From positions 2,108,001 to 2,172,000 of the forward strand of contig NZ_CP073697.1 in assembly GCF_025264665.1 (NCBI RefSeq): a stretch of 64,000 nt of DNA. The letters are read 5' to 3'. Each line of letters opens with the position of its first letter. The stretch's first letter is position 1. This stretch comes from Edaphobacter flagellatus. Lineage in GTDB: Bacteria; Acidobacteriota; Terriglobia; Terriglobales; Acidobacteriaceae. The notes below the pieces were generated by a model that was given only the letters and a program-made list of their open reading frames with translations, made no database searches and was not told the DNA's origin. The position numbers and the translations under genes were made by a program. Of this stretch, positions 44,435 to 53,136 are shown piece by piece.

Positions 44435-44845
44435 CTACTCGATATCACGCAATGCCTGAACGACTTTGCCATGCTCATGCAGGATGTCCGGGCTCTCCTG
44501 CAGCAGCGGCAGATAATGCTGCCGAAAGGCGTTATCCGGCGCGTCCTCGACCAACAGCGAAGCAATCGCCTGTGCCCCTGCGATCTTCTCCTCGGCGGTG
44601 ACCTTCTCATCCTCAAGCAGATCATCGATGTTCGCGATGGCCGTCGACAGCGGCGCAATCCAGCGAAAATCTGCTCCGCTGATCAACTGCTGCAGAAATG
44701 CCGCTGGCGTGATCGGCCCGACCGTCTTCTCGTACGTTGCACGCTCATGATCGAGAATCGACTTATGCAGCGAAAGTAAAGGTTTGCGAACGTCCTTGAG
44801 AAATTGAATAGCGCTTTGCTCGTTGAAGGCTTTCATTCTCCACAT
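44435..44845 (-). CDS. small soluble helical protein of unknown function
   Basis: 136 residues, or 133 if the ATG at 44836 is used; GGAG sits between the two ATGs, favouring neither clearly. It is all-helical by sequence: a Lys-rich first helix (FLKDVRKPLLSLHKS), a Pro break (VGPITPAAF), then acidic helices with DDLLEDEKVTAEE. It contains no Cys or motif of a known enzyme. It resembles conserved bacterial hypothetical proteins. It lies 79 bases upstream of the alkene reductase on the same strand and could share control with it. Confidence 0.68.
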   Translation of the reverse strand: MWRMKAFNEQSAIQFLKDVRKPLLSLHKSILDHERATYEKTVGPITPAAFLQQLISGADFRWIAPLSTAIANIDDLLEDEKVTAEEKIAGAQAIASLLVEDAPDNAFRQHYLPLLQESPDILHEHGKVVQALRDIE

Positions 44846-44967
44846 TTTAATTGAATCTGAACTACAGAGGATGAGGCAGAAGTGAGGAACGGTTCGAGCT
44901 GCGCTCGAATGTCCTATCCATGCGATGAGACTGCATGAAATGGAGCACCCGACATCTGCTGATCGTG
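44846..44967. other. intergenic region
   Basis: 122 AT-rich bases between the small helical protein start and the DUF2199 stop. No strong hairpin or repeat was recognised; presumably a promoter. Confidence 0.4.
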
Positions 44968-45462
44968 TTAGTGCCTGAACAAACTTGCGATCTGTGCAAC
45001 TCGATGTTCAGTAATCCCTTTCGCTTGCTCGTCGCGAATAGCGTGTTCATCTACAAGATGGATGCTAGGTCTATTGGGGAGCGGATTCGTTATCAGATTC
45101 ACTTGCAGACCCAATGTCGACTGAGAATAAGTTGGAAGCTTATTAGCAAGGCGTCCTGCATAAGCGGGTGTGGTCTCACGGCCTTCAATAAACCATTTTT
45201 GTCGAATATCGACAAAGTCATCGACACCAACCTCAACCCACGCGAGCCATGCGAAAGGTTCTGTACTACCGCTTACGGGTATTTCGATACGCCCAATAAC
45301 GAAGAATTGTTCATCATCTATGACGCACTGGTCAGAGCTACACTCTCCACGTTCGTTTTGCTCTTCTGGGGAAAGCTCCGCCCATGCGTCAGGTGACGGC
45401 ACACCCCAGACATAGGGTGGGCCGTCATGTGTTGATCCACAAGTCGAACAGATGTAAGACAC
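44968..45462 (-). CDS. DUF2199-family protein
   Basis: A 164-residue protein matching DUF2199: an N-terminal Cys-rich start (ICSTCG), a Pro-Pro-Tyr-Val-Trp segment, the Cys pair in CSSDQC, FFVIGRIEIPV, WVEV, and a closing IHLVDEH. The paired Cys may bind zinc. The family is widespread but untested. It starts with GTG at 45462, nine bases after the galU stop, so it is likely the last gene of the galU operon. A/T use is higher than in galU, so the gene may be a late addition. Confidence 0.85.
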   Translation of the reverse strand: MSYICSTCGSTHDGPPYVWGVPSPDAWAELSPEEQNERGECSSDQCVIDDEQFFVIGRIEIPVSGSTEPFAWLAWVEVGVDDFVDIRQKWFIEGRETTPAYAGRLANKLPTYSQSTLGLQVNLITNPLPNRPSIHLVDEHAIRDEQAKGITEHRVAQIASLFRH

Positions 45463-45471
45463 TGATCTACG

Positions 45472-46347
45472 TTACAGCGGAAACTGCTTCAGCCAAGCCC
45501 TGAAATCCGAACCCAGTTTGTCGTGCTTCAACCCGAACTCAACCGTAGCTTTCAGGAAGCCCAGTTTGTCGCCGGCATCGTGGCGCTTGCCCTCGTAGGT
45601 GAAGCCGTAGACCTTCTCATACTTCAGCAGGGCCTTGATGCCGTCCGTCAGCTGCAGCTCGCCGCCTGCGCCCGGCGTAATTGTCTCGAGCATCTCGAAG
45701 ATGCGCGGCGTCAAAATGTAGCGGCCGATGATAGCGTTCTGCGACGGAGCCTCTTCTGCCTTCGGCTTCTCGACCATGTCGTGCACCGCAAGCAGCCGCG
45801 GATTTTTCGCATCGGGCGTAACAGCGAGGCAGCCGTAGGCCGAGATCGCCGCGCCTTCGACAACCTCAGAACCGAGAATCGATGAGCCCGTCTCTTCGAA
45901 CGCCTGCACCATCTGCTTCATGCACGCCACCTTGGCGTCGACAATGTCGTCGGGCAGAATCACACAGAAAGGTTCGTTGCCGACAATCTCTTTCGCCTGC
46001 AGCACAGCGTGCCCCAGGCCAAGCGGCTCCGACTGGCGCGTGTACGTGATCTTGGCCAGCTTCGAAACCGAGCGCGCAATCTCAAGCAGTGCCGTCTTAT
46101 TCTTGGCCGCCAGCGTGGCCTCCAGCTCGAAGGACTTGTCGAAGTGGTCCTCCATCGTGGTCTTGCCACGACCCGTAACGATGATGATCTCGGTGCAGCC
46201 CGCTGCCACGGCCTCTTCGACGCCGTACTGGATCAGCGGCTTGTCCACCAGGCACAACATCTCCTTAGGAGTGGCCTTGGTTGCGGGGAGAAAGCGGGTG
46301 CCGAGGCCCGCCGCGGGGAAGACGGCTTTGCGAATTTTCTGAGTCAT
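45472..46347 (-). CDS. galU: UTP--glucose-1-phosphate uridylyltransferase
   Basis: Makes UDP-glucose from UTP and glucose 1-phosphate for polysaccharide and envelope synthesis. 291 residues, with the nucleotide motif AAGLGTRFLPATKATPKEML (about 10-29), KPLIQYGVEEA, the Val-Ile-Leu-Pro-Asp-Asp-Ile metal strand, VEKPK and GRYILTP. The ATG at 46347 has GAAGGAATTC in front. It is downstream of gatB on the same strand (116-base gap) and nine bases upstream of the DUF2199 gene. The PEP-CTERM protein suggests exopolysaccharide production, which would use this product. Confidence 0.95.
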   Translation of the reverse strand: MTQKIRKAVFPAAGLGTRFLPATKATPKEMLCLVDKPLIQYGVEEAVAAGCTEIIIVTGRGKTTMEDHFDKSFELEATLAAKNKTALLEIARSVSKLAKITYTRQSEPLGLGHAVLQAKEIVGNEPFCVILPDDIVDAKVACMKQMVQAFEETGSSILGSEVVEGAAISAYGCLAVTPDAKNPRLLAVHDMVEKPKAEEAPSQNAIIGRYILTPRIFEMLETITPGAGGELQLTDGIKALLKYEKVYGFTYEGKRHDAGDKLGFLKATVEFGLKHDKLGSDFRAWLKQFPL

Positions 46348-46463
46348 GAATTCCTTCGATGCAGAATCGTATGCGTCCGATGGTAGCAATCGCAGGCAGA
46401 AAGACGACATAACACGCTTGGGGAAGGTCCCCGTCGTGCAATGTTAGACACAGCAGGAACCGG

Positions 46464-47960
46464 CTACTGAGCGTCCAGTTTCCTGGCTACAAGTTCGTTA
46501 AGAAGCGCCGGGTTAGCCTGTCCTTTAGACAACTTCATCACCTGGCCCACGAAGAACGCGGAGACGGTCTTTTTGCCGCCTTTGTACTGCTCAACCTGCT
46601 TGGGATTCGCAGCAATCACCTCGTCGATCATCTTCTCGATCGCTCCGGCGTCGGAGATCTGTTGCGGCTTCTCGCGCTCGTAGACCGCCGGGAAGTCCTC
46701 ATTATTCTCAAACGCAGTGTCGAGCAGCTGTTTCAACTGCTTCGAGCTGATCGTGCCTGCCTCCAGAAGATCGGCTGCCATCACGACGCCATCGAGACTG
46801 ACCGGCGACTGCGCCAGCTCCAGCTCTTTCAGGCGAAGACGCATCGTCAGCTCCGTCGTCAGCAGCGCAGCAACACGCTTGGGAGACTTCGCCTTCTTCG
46901 CCGCCGTCTCAAAGCTGTCCGCGAAGCTTTGCGTCGCGGTCAGCGTCGCCGCGTCCTGCTCGCTGATGTCGTAGGCGGCGATCATGCGCGCGCGACGAGC
47001 CTCAGGAAGCTCCGGCATGCGCGCGAAGATCTCCTTCTGCCACTCGGCTCCAACAACCAGCGGCGGAAGATCAGGCTCCGGGAAGTAGCGGTAATCGTGC
47101 GCCTGCTCTTTCGAGCGCATCGAGTAGGTGCGGCCCTCACTGGAGTTCCACAGACGCGACTCCTGCACCACGCGGCCGCCGTCTTCAATCACGCCGATCT
47201 GGCGCTCGATCTCGTATTGCACCGCCGCGCGAATGTAGCGAAAGCTGTTGACGTTCTTCACCTCGGCTTTGGTGCCGAACTGCTTGGCGCCCTTCAGCAT
47301 CACGCTCACGTTGGCATCGCAACGCAGCGAGCCTTCCTCCATGTTGCAGTCGCTCACGCCGGTGTACAGCAGAATCTCCTTCAGCCGCGTCAGGTACTCG
47401 AAGACCTCGTCCGGCGTACGCAGGTCCGGCTCCGAGACAATCTCCACCAGCGGCGTGCCGCAGCGGTTCAGGTCGATGTAGCTGCGGTTCAGCGAATCGG
47501 CAAAACCGTCGTGCAGGCTCTTGCCCGCGTCCTCTTCCATGTGCAGGCGCGTGATGCCGATGCGCTTGGTGATGGGCGCACCGCTCTCATCGAACGACGG
47601 CACATCGATCCAGCCATGCTCGGCGACAGGCTTGTCGAACTGCGAAATCTGATAGGCCTTGGGCGAGTCCGGGTAGAAATAGTTCTTGCGCGAAAACACG
47701 CTGGTCTCGCGAATCTCGCAATTGATCGCCTTGGCGGCCAGCACCGCATATTCCACGGCCTGGCGATTCAGCACCGGCAACGCGCCCGGAAGCCCCAGGC
47801 AGGTGGGGCACGTGTGCGTATTCGGCTCGCCGCCGTACTGGTTCACGCACCCGCAGAAGGCCTTGGTCTTCGTCAGCAGCTGGACGTGGACCTCAAGCCC
47901 GATCACGGGCTGGTACTTGGCAAGAATCTCGGGCGAAAGCGCTGTAGCGGCAGTGGACAT
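46464..47960 (-). CDS. gatB: aspartyl/glutamyl-tRNA amidotransferase subunit B
   Basis: Subunit B of GatCAB, which converts Glu-tRNA-Gln to Gln-tRNA-Gln (and Asp-tRNA-Asn). 498 residues from the ATG at 47960 with AAGGTG before it. The N-terminal catalytic cradle has GLEVHVQLLTKTK, RKNYFYPDSPK, the DLNRCGTPLVEIVSEPD block and EVKNVNS; the C-terminal tail domain (YqeY-like) occupies the last 130 residues. gatA and gatC are not in the window. A YqeY protein with the same tail fold is encoded at 63.5 kb. Confidence 0.96.
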   Translation of the reverse strand: MSTAATALSPEILAKYQPVIGLEVHVQLLTKTKAFCGCVNQYGGEPNTHTCPTCLGLPGALPVLNRQAVEYAVLAAKAINCEIRETSVFSRKNYFYPDSPKAYQISQFDKPVAEHGWIDVPSFDESGAPITKRIGITRLHMEEDAGKSLHDGFADSLNRSYIDLNRCGTPLVEIVSEPDLRTPDEVFEYLTRLKEILLYTGVSDCNMEEGSLRCDANVSVMLKGAKQFGTKAEVKNVNSFRYIRAAVQYEIERQIGVIEDGGRVVQESRLWNSSEGRTYSMRSKEQAHDYRYFPEPDLPPLVVGAEWQKEIFARMPELPEARRARMIAAYDISEQDAATLTATQSFADSFETAAKKAKSPKRVAALLTTELTMRLRLKELELAQSPVSLDGVVMAADLLEAGTISSKQLKQLLDTAFENNEDFPAVYEREKPQQISDAGAIEKMIDEVIAANPKQVEQYKGGKKTVSAFFVGQVMKLSKGQANPALLNELVARKLDAQ

Positions 47961-47996
47961 GGTCACCTTTGATTCTACCAAGCTGCCAGTGCGCGA

Positions 47997-49004
47997 TTAC
48001 TGCGACCCGCCCGCCGCCTCCTTACGCTCAAGAATGCTGGCGAGATTGCTCTTGTCCACCAGCGAGACGCCCGTATCCACAAATGCCGGGAACGGCGAGA
48101 AGGGGTCGAGGCTGTAGTCCGTCCCCCCAGCCGTCTTCATTGGGTAGTGGTGCACATTGTCGATCGCCTTCAGCCCGACATAGGCCATCGTGTACGGTTT
48201 CTGCGAGATCGTCGAGTCGATAATCCCATCCTTGATCAGCTGCAGCGTGGCCACATCCGTATCCATGGCAACCAGCAGACGACCCGGATCGCCGTCCGCC
48301 TTGGCACGGCGCACCGCCTCGCCGACATCCTTGCCCGCCGACGACTGCAGGCAGATCAGCGCGTCGATCCGGTCGTTGCCCTTGCGCGCCAGGTACTCCT
48401 GCGCCTTATCCATCGCTACGCCGGAGTCGCCCTTCATATCGAAGACCTCAACCACCTTAATCCCCGGATAGCCGGAGAGGACATCCTTATATCCCTTCAG
48501 CCGTTCGTCCAGATTCGGCTGCCCGGGCATCGTGAAGAAGACAACATTGCCCTTGCCGTTCAGCTGCGCTGCAACACGCTGGCCGCCGAGCCGCCCGGCC
48601 TGCAGATTGTTGGTGCCGATGAAGTACAGCCGCTTGCTCTCCGGCGCGTCCGAATCCATCGTGATCACCGGGATTCCCGCCGCGATCGCAGCATCAATCT
48701 CTGGAGCCAGCAGCGAAGAGTTCGTGACCGACACCAGAATGCCCGCAGGCTTCGAGGCAACCACAGAACGAAACTCCTGGACCTCTCCCTGCGGGTCGAA
48801 CTTGTTCGGCCCCCGCAGATCGGCGGTCACCCCATACTCTGCCGCAGCCTTTTGAAAGCCTTCGTACGCCGTCTTCCAGTACGGAAGATCCACATTGACG
48901 GTGACCAGATAGTAGTGCTCGCTCTTCGAGTGACGAGTACATCCCTCGAGGAGCGGGAGCACAGTGACCAGTGCGATGACGATGCCTTTCGTCCAGACGC
49001 TCAT
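47997..49004 (-). CDS. sugar ABC transporter substrate-binding lipoprotein (orphan)
   Basis: A 335-residue periplasmic binding protein of the ribose/xylose type (Peripla_BP_4). The lipobox LLEGC gives a lipid-anchored Cys near residue 22. The mature protein has the two-lobed pattern, with segments VNVDLPYWKTAYEGFQKAA, NSSLLAPEIDAAIAAGIPVI, MDSDAPES and GLKAIDN. GGAGGTGG precedes the ATG at 49004. No permease or ATPase gene is near; the neighbours are gatB (36 bases downstream) and the divergent mfd. It may serve a transporter elsewhere or act as a receptor. Confidence 0.9.
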   Translation of the reverse strand: MSVWTKGIVIALVTVLPLLEGCTRHSKSEHYYLVTVNVDLPYWKTAYEGFQKAAAEYGVTADLRGPNKFDPQGEVQEFRSVVASKPAGILVSVTNSSLLAPEIDAAIAAGIPVITMDSDAPESKRLYFIGTNNLQAGRLGGQRVAAQLNGKGNVVFFTMPGQPNLDERLKGYKDVLSGYPGIKVVEVFDMKGDSGVAMDKAQEYLARKGNDRIDALICLQSSAGKDVGEAVRRAKADGDPGRLLVAMDTDVATLQLIKDGIIDSTISQKPYTMAYVGLKAIDNVHHYPMKTAGGTDYSLDPFSPFPAFVDTGVSLVDKSNLASILERKEAAGGSQ

Positions 49005-49154
49005 TGCTTCCACCTCCGCATGAGACCTGCTGTCCGAGATCGTTCGCTCGGCCCGATAACGCTCGGGCAGCACCGCGAAAAATGCGGCGGCGGAGATAAT
49101 ACTCCTCTTCCTGTAACTTTGGCTGACCGCACTTCCACTAAAATTAAAGACAGC
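49005..49154. other. divergent promoter region of the binding protein and mfd
   Basis: 150 bases between two oppositely directed starts. No operator-like palindrome stands out. Confidence 0.4.
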
Positions 49155-52100
49155 ATGGTTCTGCCGTTTGTCCGCGAGCTGCTCGCGGAGCTGGAACATA
49201 CTGAAGCCTTCGAGCGTGTGCGACGCCATCTGAGCGCCGGATCGGGGCGCCGTCGTGTCTCCGGGCTCACCGCCACAGCCCGCGCGCTGTACCTGCCCTA
49301 CTTTGTCCGTGCCGCGCAGGCCCCATCGCTGATCGTCGTCTCCGACAACAAATCCGCCGAGGCCCTCCACGCTGCCGTCATCGAAGCCTGCGAGCTGACC
49401 GGCGCGCTCGATCCCGCACAGGTCCTGCGCCTGCCCGCGCACGACGTCCTCCCCTTCGAAAATCTTTCGCCCCACTCCGAAATTCAGGAAACCCGCGCCG
49501 CCGCGCTCTGGAAGATTTGCACCGCAAAGACCGGTACGCCGCGGCTCATCATCGCGCCCATCGAATCGGCCTGCATGCGCCTCTTCGCCCGCGACTACTA
49601 CGCCGCGCTCGCGCTCCACCTCCACGTTGGCGAAGAGCACATCCCCGAGATGCTGGTCGAGCACCTGCTCTCCGTCGGCTATACCAAAGTCGATGTCGTC
49701 GAGATGCCCGGCCAGGTCACCATCCGCGGTGGCATCATCGACGCCTACTCGCCCGAGCAGGACTCACCGGTACGCATCGACTTCTTCGGCGATGAGATCG
49801 AATCCATCCGCCGCTTCGATCCCGAGACGCAGCGCTCCAGTTCCTCGCTCAGCCACACCCTGCTGCTGCCGCTCACCGAAACACCCGTCACCGAAAAACT
49901 TCTCGGAGCCATCAACGCACGCCTCACGCGTGCCGGCTCCGCAGGCGCAGCGCTCGAAGGCGGCGAAGAGCCAGCCGAGCTACAGACACACGTCGCCACA
50001 CGCACCGGCGAGGCCACCGTCTTTCCCGGCTGGGAGTTCTTCGCGCCCGTCGCCGGAGCCACCCACACTCTGCTCGATCTACTCGGCACATCAACACGTG
50101 TCTTCGTCGAAGAGCCCGCCATGGTCAAAAATCAGAGCGAGCGCTGGTGGAATAAAGTCGAGCAGCGCCACGATCGCTCCGGCATCGGCTCGCTCGTGCG
50201 ACCCGAGGACATCTATCTCTCGCCGTGGGACCTCGAAGACCGCCTGCGCCGCACCACCGGTTGCGACCTCGACCAGCTCGGAGCCGTCGATGTCCTCGAC
50301 GCCGAACGCAACGAGCTCTCTGAGATCGAGTTCTCCACGCGCCCCACGCAGCGCTTCCACGGCGCAATCCCCGCGATGATCGAGGCGCTGCAATCGCTGA
50401 TGCGGCAGGACGCGCGCATCCTGCTCACCGCGCCCAACCAGGGCGAGGTCGAGCGCCTCGCCGGTCTGCTGCAGGAGTACCACATCCCCTATCGTCTCGG
50501 CTCACGCACCGACCAGCACAGCTCCGAGACCGTCTACTCCGAATCCAGCTACCTCGCCGGCGACCTGCGCACGCCCGTCATCGTCAAAACCGCCATCGCC
50601 GCCGGCGTGCAGATTCTCGACCTCGACAAGACCTCCGCCAGCCAGATCATCATCTTCGGCGCGCAGGATCTCTCCGACGAAGCCGACGTCACCGCGCGTC
50701 CCGTGCGCCGCGCCAAGTCCAAGGCCGCCGCCTTCATCTCCGACTTCCGCGATCTCACCGTCGGCGACTACGTCGTCCACGTCGAACACGGCATCGCCCG
50801 CTACATGGGCCTGCGCGTCATCGAAGAAAACGGCCAGCCTCCGCTCGAGCTGATGATCCTCGAGTTCGCCGACGAAGCGAAGCTTTACGTCCCGCTCACG
50901 CGCCTCGACCTCATCCAGAAGTACCGCTCCACCGAGACCGGCCCCGCGCCGCAGCTCAACAAGCTCGGCTCGCAAAGCTGGCAGAAGACCAAGGCCCGCG
51001 TCAAAAAAGCCATGGCCGACATGGCGGCCGAGCTGCTCAAACTCTACGCGCAGCGCGAAGCCACGCAGGGCACGCCCTTCTCGCCCGACACCAACATGCA
51101 GCGCGAATTCGAAGACGCCTTCGACTTCAACGAGACCGACGACCAGCTCAACGCCATCGCCGACATCAAGCACGACATGGAATCCACGCAGCCCATGGAC
51201 CGCCTCCTCTGCGGCGACGTCGGTTACGGCAAAACTGAGGTTGCCATGCGCGCCGCCTTCAAGGCTGTGCAGGACTCCAAGCAGGTCGCCGTCCTCACGC
51301 CGACCACGGTGCTCAGCTTCCAGCACTACGAATCCTTCAAACGCCGCTTCGCCAACTTCCCCGTCTCCATCGAGATGATCTCGCGCTTCCGCACCGCCAA
51401 AGAGCAGAAGGAGATTCTCGAAAAGGCCGCCGACGGCAAGATCGACATCCTCATCGGCACGCACCGCCTGCTCTCCAAAGACCTCAAGTTCCAGGATCTC
51501 GGCCTGCTCGTCGTCGACGAAGAGCAGCGCTTCGGCGTGCGCCACAAAGAGCGCCTGAAGCACATGCGCACCGCCATCGACGTGCTCTCCATGTCGGCCA
51601 CACCAATTCCGCGCACGCTGCACATGTCGCTGATCGGCCTGCGCGATATGAGCGTGATCGAGACGCCGCCCAAAGACCGCATGGCCATCCAGACCATCGT
51701 CGCCAAGTTCGACGAGAAGCTCATCCGCACCGCCATCGAGGTCGAGCTCGAGCGCGGCGGCCAGGCCTACTTCGTGCACAACCGCGTCGAGACGATCTAC
51801 GACCTCGCCGCAAAGATCCGCGAGCTCGTCCCGCAGGCCCGCATCGTCGTCGGCCACGGCCAGCTACCTGAGGCCGAGCTGGAGCGCGTAATGCTCGCCT
51901 TCATGAACCACGAGTACGACGTCCTCGTCGCCACCTCGATCATCGAGAATGGCCTCGACATCCCGCTCGCCAACACCATCATCATCAACCGCGCCGACCG
52001 CCACGGCCTCTCTGAGCTCTACCAGCTCCGCGGACGCGTCGGCCGCAGCAATCGCCGTGCCTACGCCTACCTTCTCATCCCGCCTGAGCAGGAGCTGACC

Positions 52101-52832
52101 GAGATCGCGCGCCGCCGCCTCGCCGCACTGAAAGAATTCTCCGACCTCGGCGCTGGCTTTAAGATCGCAGCGCTCGACCTCGAGCTGCGCGGCGCAGGCA
52201 ACATGCTCGGCGGCGAGCAATCCGGCCACATCGAGGCCATCGGCTTCGAGATGTACACCTCCATGCTCGAAGAGGCCGTGCGCAAGATCAAAGGCGAAGA
52301 GGACAAACCCGCGCACGCCGATACCTCCGTCAACCTCGGCATCAGCGTGCGCATCGACGCCGACTACATCCCCGAAGAAAACCAGCGCCTGCGCATGTAC
52401 AAGAAGATCGCCGGGGCCGAGGTCCTGCCCGAACTCGAAGAGATTCGCGCGGAATTGAAAGACCGTTACGGCGAACCGCCCGAATCCGTCACCAACCTCC
52501 TCGCCGCTGGAGAGATTCGCCTTCTTGCCCAACAGCTCGGCATCGCGCAGATCGACCGCAAACGCACCCAGCTCGAACTGAACAAGCAGAAGACCTTCGT
52601 CGAGATGCTGAACATCAAGTTCGCCGACCGCGAAGGCGAGGCCGCAGCGCTCAACAGTGTCGACCCCGGCGTGCTGATGCGCCTCGTCAGCCGCAACACC
52701 AAGCGAGGAGCACAATTCACCCCGCAAGGCGTCCTCCGCTGGCCGCTCACCAGCGCCAAATCCGAAGACGTCCTCCGCGAAACCCGCGAGCTGCTCGAAT
52801 CGCTGGACACAAAGAGCGCACTCGTCTCCTAG
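49155..52832 (+). CDS. mfd: transcription-repair coupling factor
   Basis: Removes stalled RNA polymerase and recruits UvrA to lesions in transcribed strands. About 1225 residues from the ATG at 49155; the much longer open frame upstream runs over the binding-protein gene and is not real. Order: UvrB-like N-terminal part (about 1-340), a spacer, the RNA polymerase-interacting Tudor-like domain (from FRDLTVGDYVVHVEHGIARY, about 530), and the helicase core with GDVGYGKTE (about 688), DEEQRFGVRHKE (about 788), then the TRG region (ENGLDIPLANT, RGRVGRSNRRAY) and the C-terminal D7 domain. Length is normal for the family. Confidence 0.96.
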   Translation: MVLPFVRELLAELEHTEAFERVRRHLSAGSGRRRVSGLTATARALYLPYFVRAAQAPSLIVVSDNKSAEALHAAVIEACELTGALDPAQVLRLPAHDVLPFENLSPHSEIQETRAAALWKICTAKTGTPRLIIAPIESACMRLFARDYYAALALHLHVGEEHIPEMLVEHLLSVGYTKVDVVEMPGQVTIRGGIIDAYSPEQDSPVRIDFFGDEIESIRRFDPETQRSSSSLSHTLLLPLTETPVTEKLLGAINARLTRAGSAGAALEGGEEPAELQTHVATRTGEATVFPGWEFFAPVAGATHTLLDLLGTSTRVFVEEPAMVKNQSERWWNKVEQRHDRSGIGSLVRPEDIYLSPWDLEDRLRRTTGCDLDQLGAVDVLDAERNELSEIEFSTRPTQRFHGAIPAMIEALQSLMRQDARILLTAPNQGEVERLAGLLQEYHIPYRLGSRTDQHSSETVYSESSYLAGDLRTPVIVKTAIAAGVQILDLDKTSASQIIIFGAQDLSDEADVTARPVRRAKSKAAAFISDFRDLTVGDYVVHVEHGIARYMGLRVIEENGQPPLELMILEFADEAKLYVPLTRLDLIQKYRSTETGPAPQLNKLGSQSWQKTKARVKKAMADMAAELLKLYAQREATQGTPFSPDTNMQREFEDAFDFNETDDQLNAIADIKHDMESTQPMDRLLCGDVGYGKTEVAMRAAFKAVQDSKQVAVLTPTTVLSFQHYESFKRRFANFPVSIEMISRFRTAKEQKEILEKAADGKIDILIGTHRLLSKDLKFQDLGLLVVDEEQRFGVRHKERLKHMRTAIDVLSMSATPIPRTLHMSLIGLRDMSVIETPPKDRMAIQTIVAKFDEKLIRTAIEVELERGGQAYFVHNRVETIYDLAAKIRELVPQARIVVGHGQLPEAELERVMLAFMNHEYDVLVATSIIENGLDIPLANTIIINRADRHGLSELYQLRGRVGRSNRRAYAYLLIPPEQELTEIARRRLAALKEFSDLGAGFKIAALDLELRGAGNMLGGEQSGHIEAIGFEMYTSMLEEAVRKIKGEEDKPAHADTSVNLGISVRIDADYIPEENQRLRMYKKIAGAEVLPELEEIRAELKDRYGEPPESVTNLLAAGEIRLLAQQLGIAQIDRKRTQLELNKQKTFVEMLNIKFADREGEAAALNSVDPGVLMRLVSRNTKRGAQFTPQGVLRWPLTSAKSEDVLRETRELLESLDTKSALVS

Positions 52833-52867
52833 CGTCGTGATAACTTTGGAGCGATTGTTCTCCCAAT

Positions 52868-53101
52868 ATGCCTGTTTTTATTAAACCAACCCGAAAAACA
52901 CAGCGCGTTCGTATTGCGGTATACGCAATCATCCTCATTGTTCTATCGATCACGGCGATCTTCTCCTGGATAAATCCGCAAGGCAGGGAGATTGTGTTTC
53001 CCCTGGTGCTTCTCTTTACAGCTGTCTATGCTTACCGCCTATATTTATCGATTCAGTTGTTGCGCCGCTCAAACTTGAGTACGCCTACCCTGCACAAATA
53101 A
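52868..53101 (+). CDS. small two-helix membrane protein
   Basis: A 77-residue protein: a basic N-terminus (KPTRKTQRVR) and two membrane helices (AIILIVLSITAIFSW and a stretch from FPLVLLF to YLSIQL). The sequence is AT-richer than its neighbours. No family is recognised. It lies 35 bases after mfd and 35 before the DUF885 gene, on the same strand. The ribosome site is weak (GGAG is well upstream). A real small gene is likely because of the helix pattern but is not certain. Confidence 0.5.
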   Translation: MPVFIKPTRKTQRVRIAVYAIILIVLSITAIFSWINPQGREIVFPLVLLFTAVYAYRLYLSIQLLRRSNLSTPTLHK

Positions 53102-53136
53102 AGACCGCGCCAACCACAAAGGCTTACACTGCTTCC

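Noticed and set aside
48147..49154. 5' extension of the mfd frame
   Set aside because: The open frame runs over the binding-protein gene on the other strand; Mfd similarity begins at the ATG at 49155.
49005..49664. N-terminal extension of the sugar-binding protein
   Set aside because: It would put about 220 residues before a good signal peptide with lipobox and ribosome site, and overlap mfd.
50502..51857. 451-codon frame opposite mfd
   Set aside because: Antisense shadow over the helicase domain; composition is Asp/Val/Gly-rich and domain-free.
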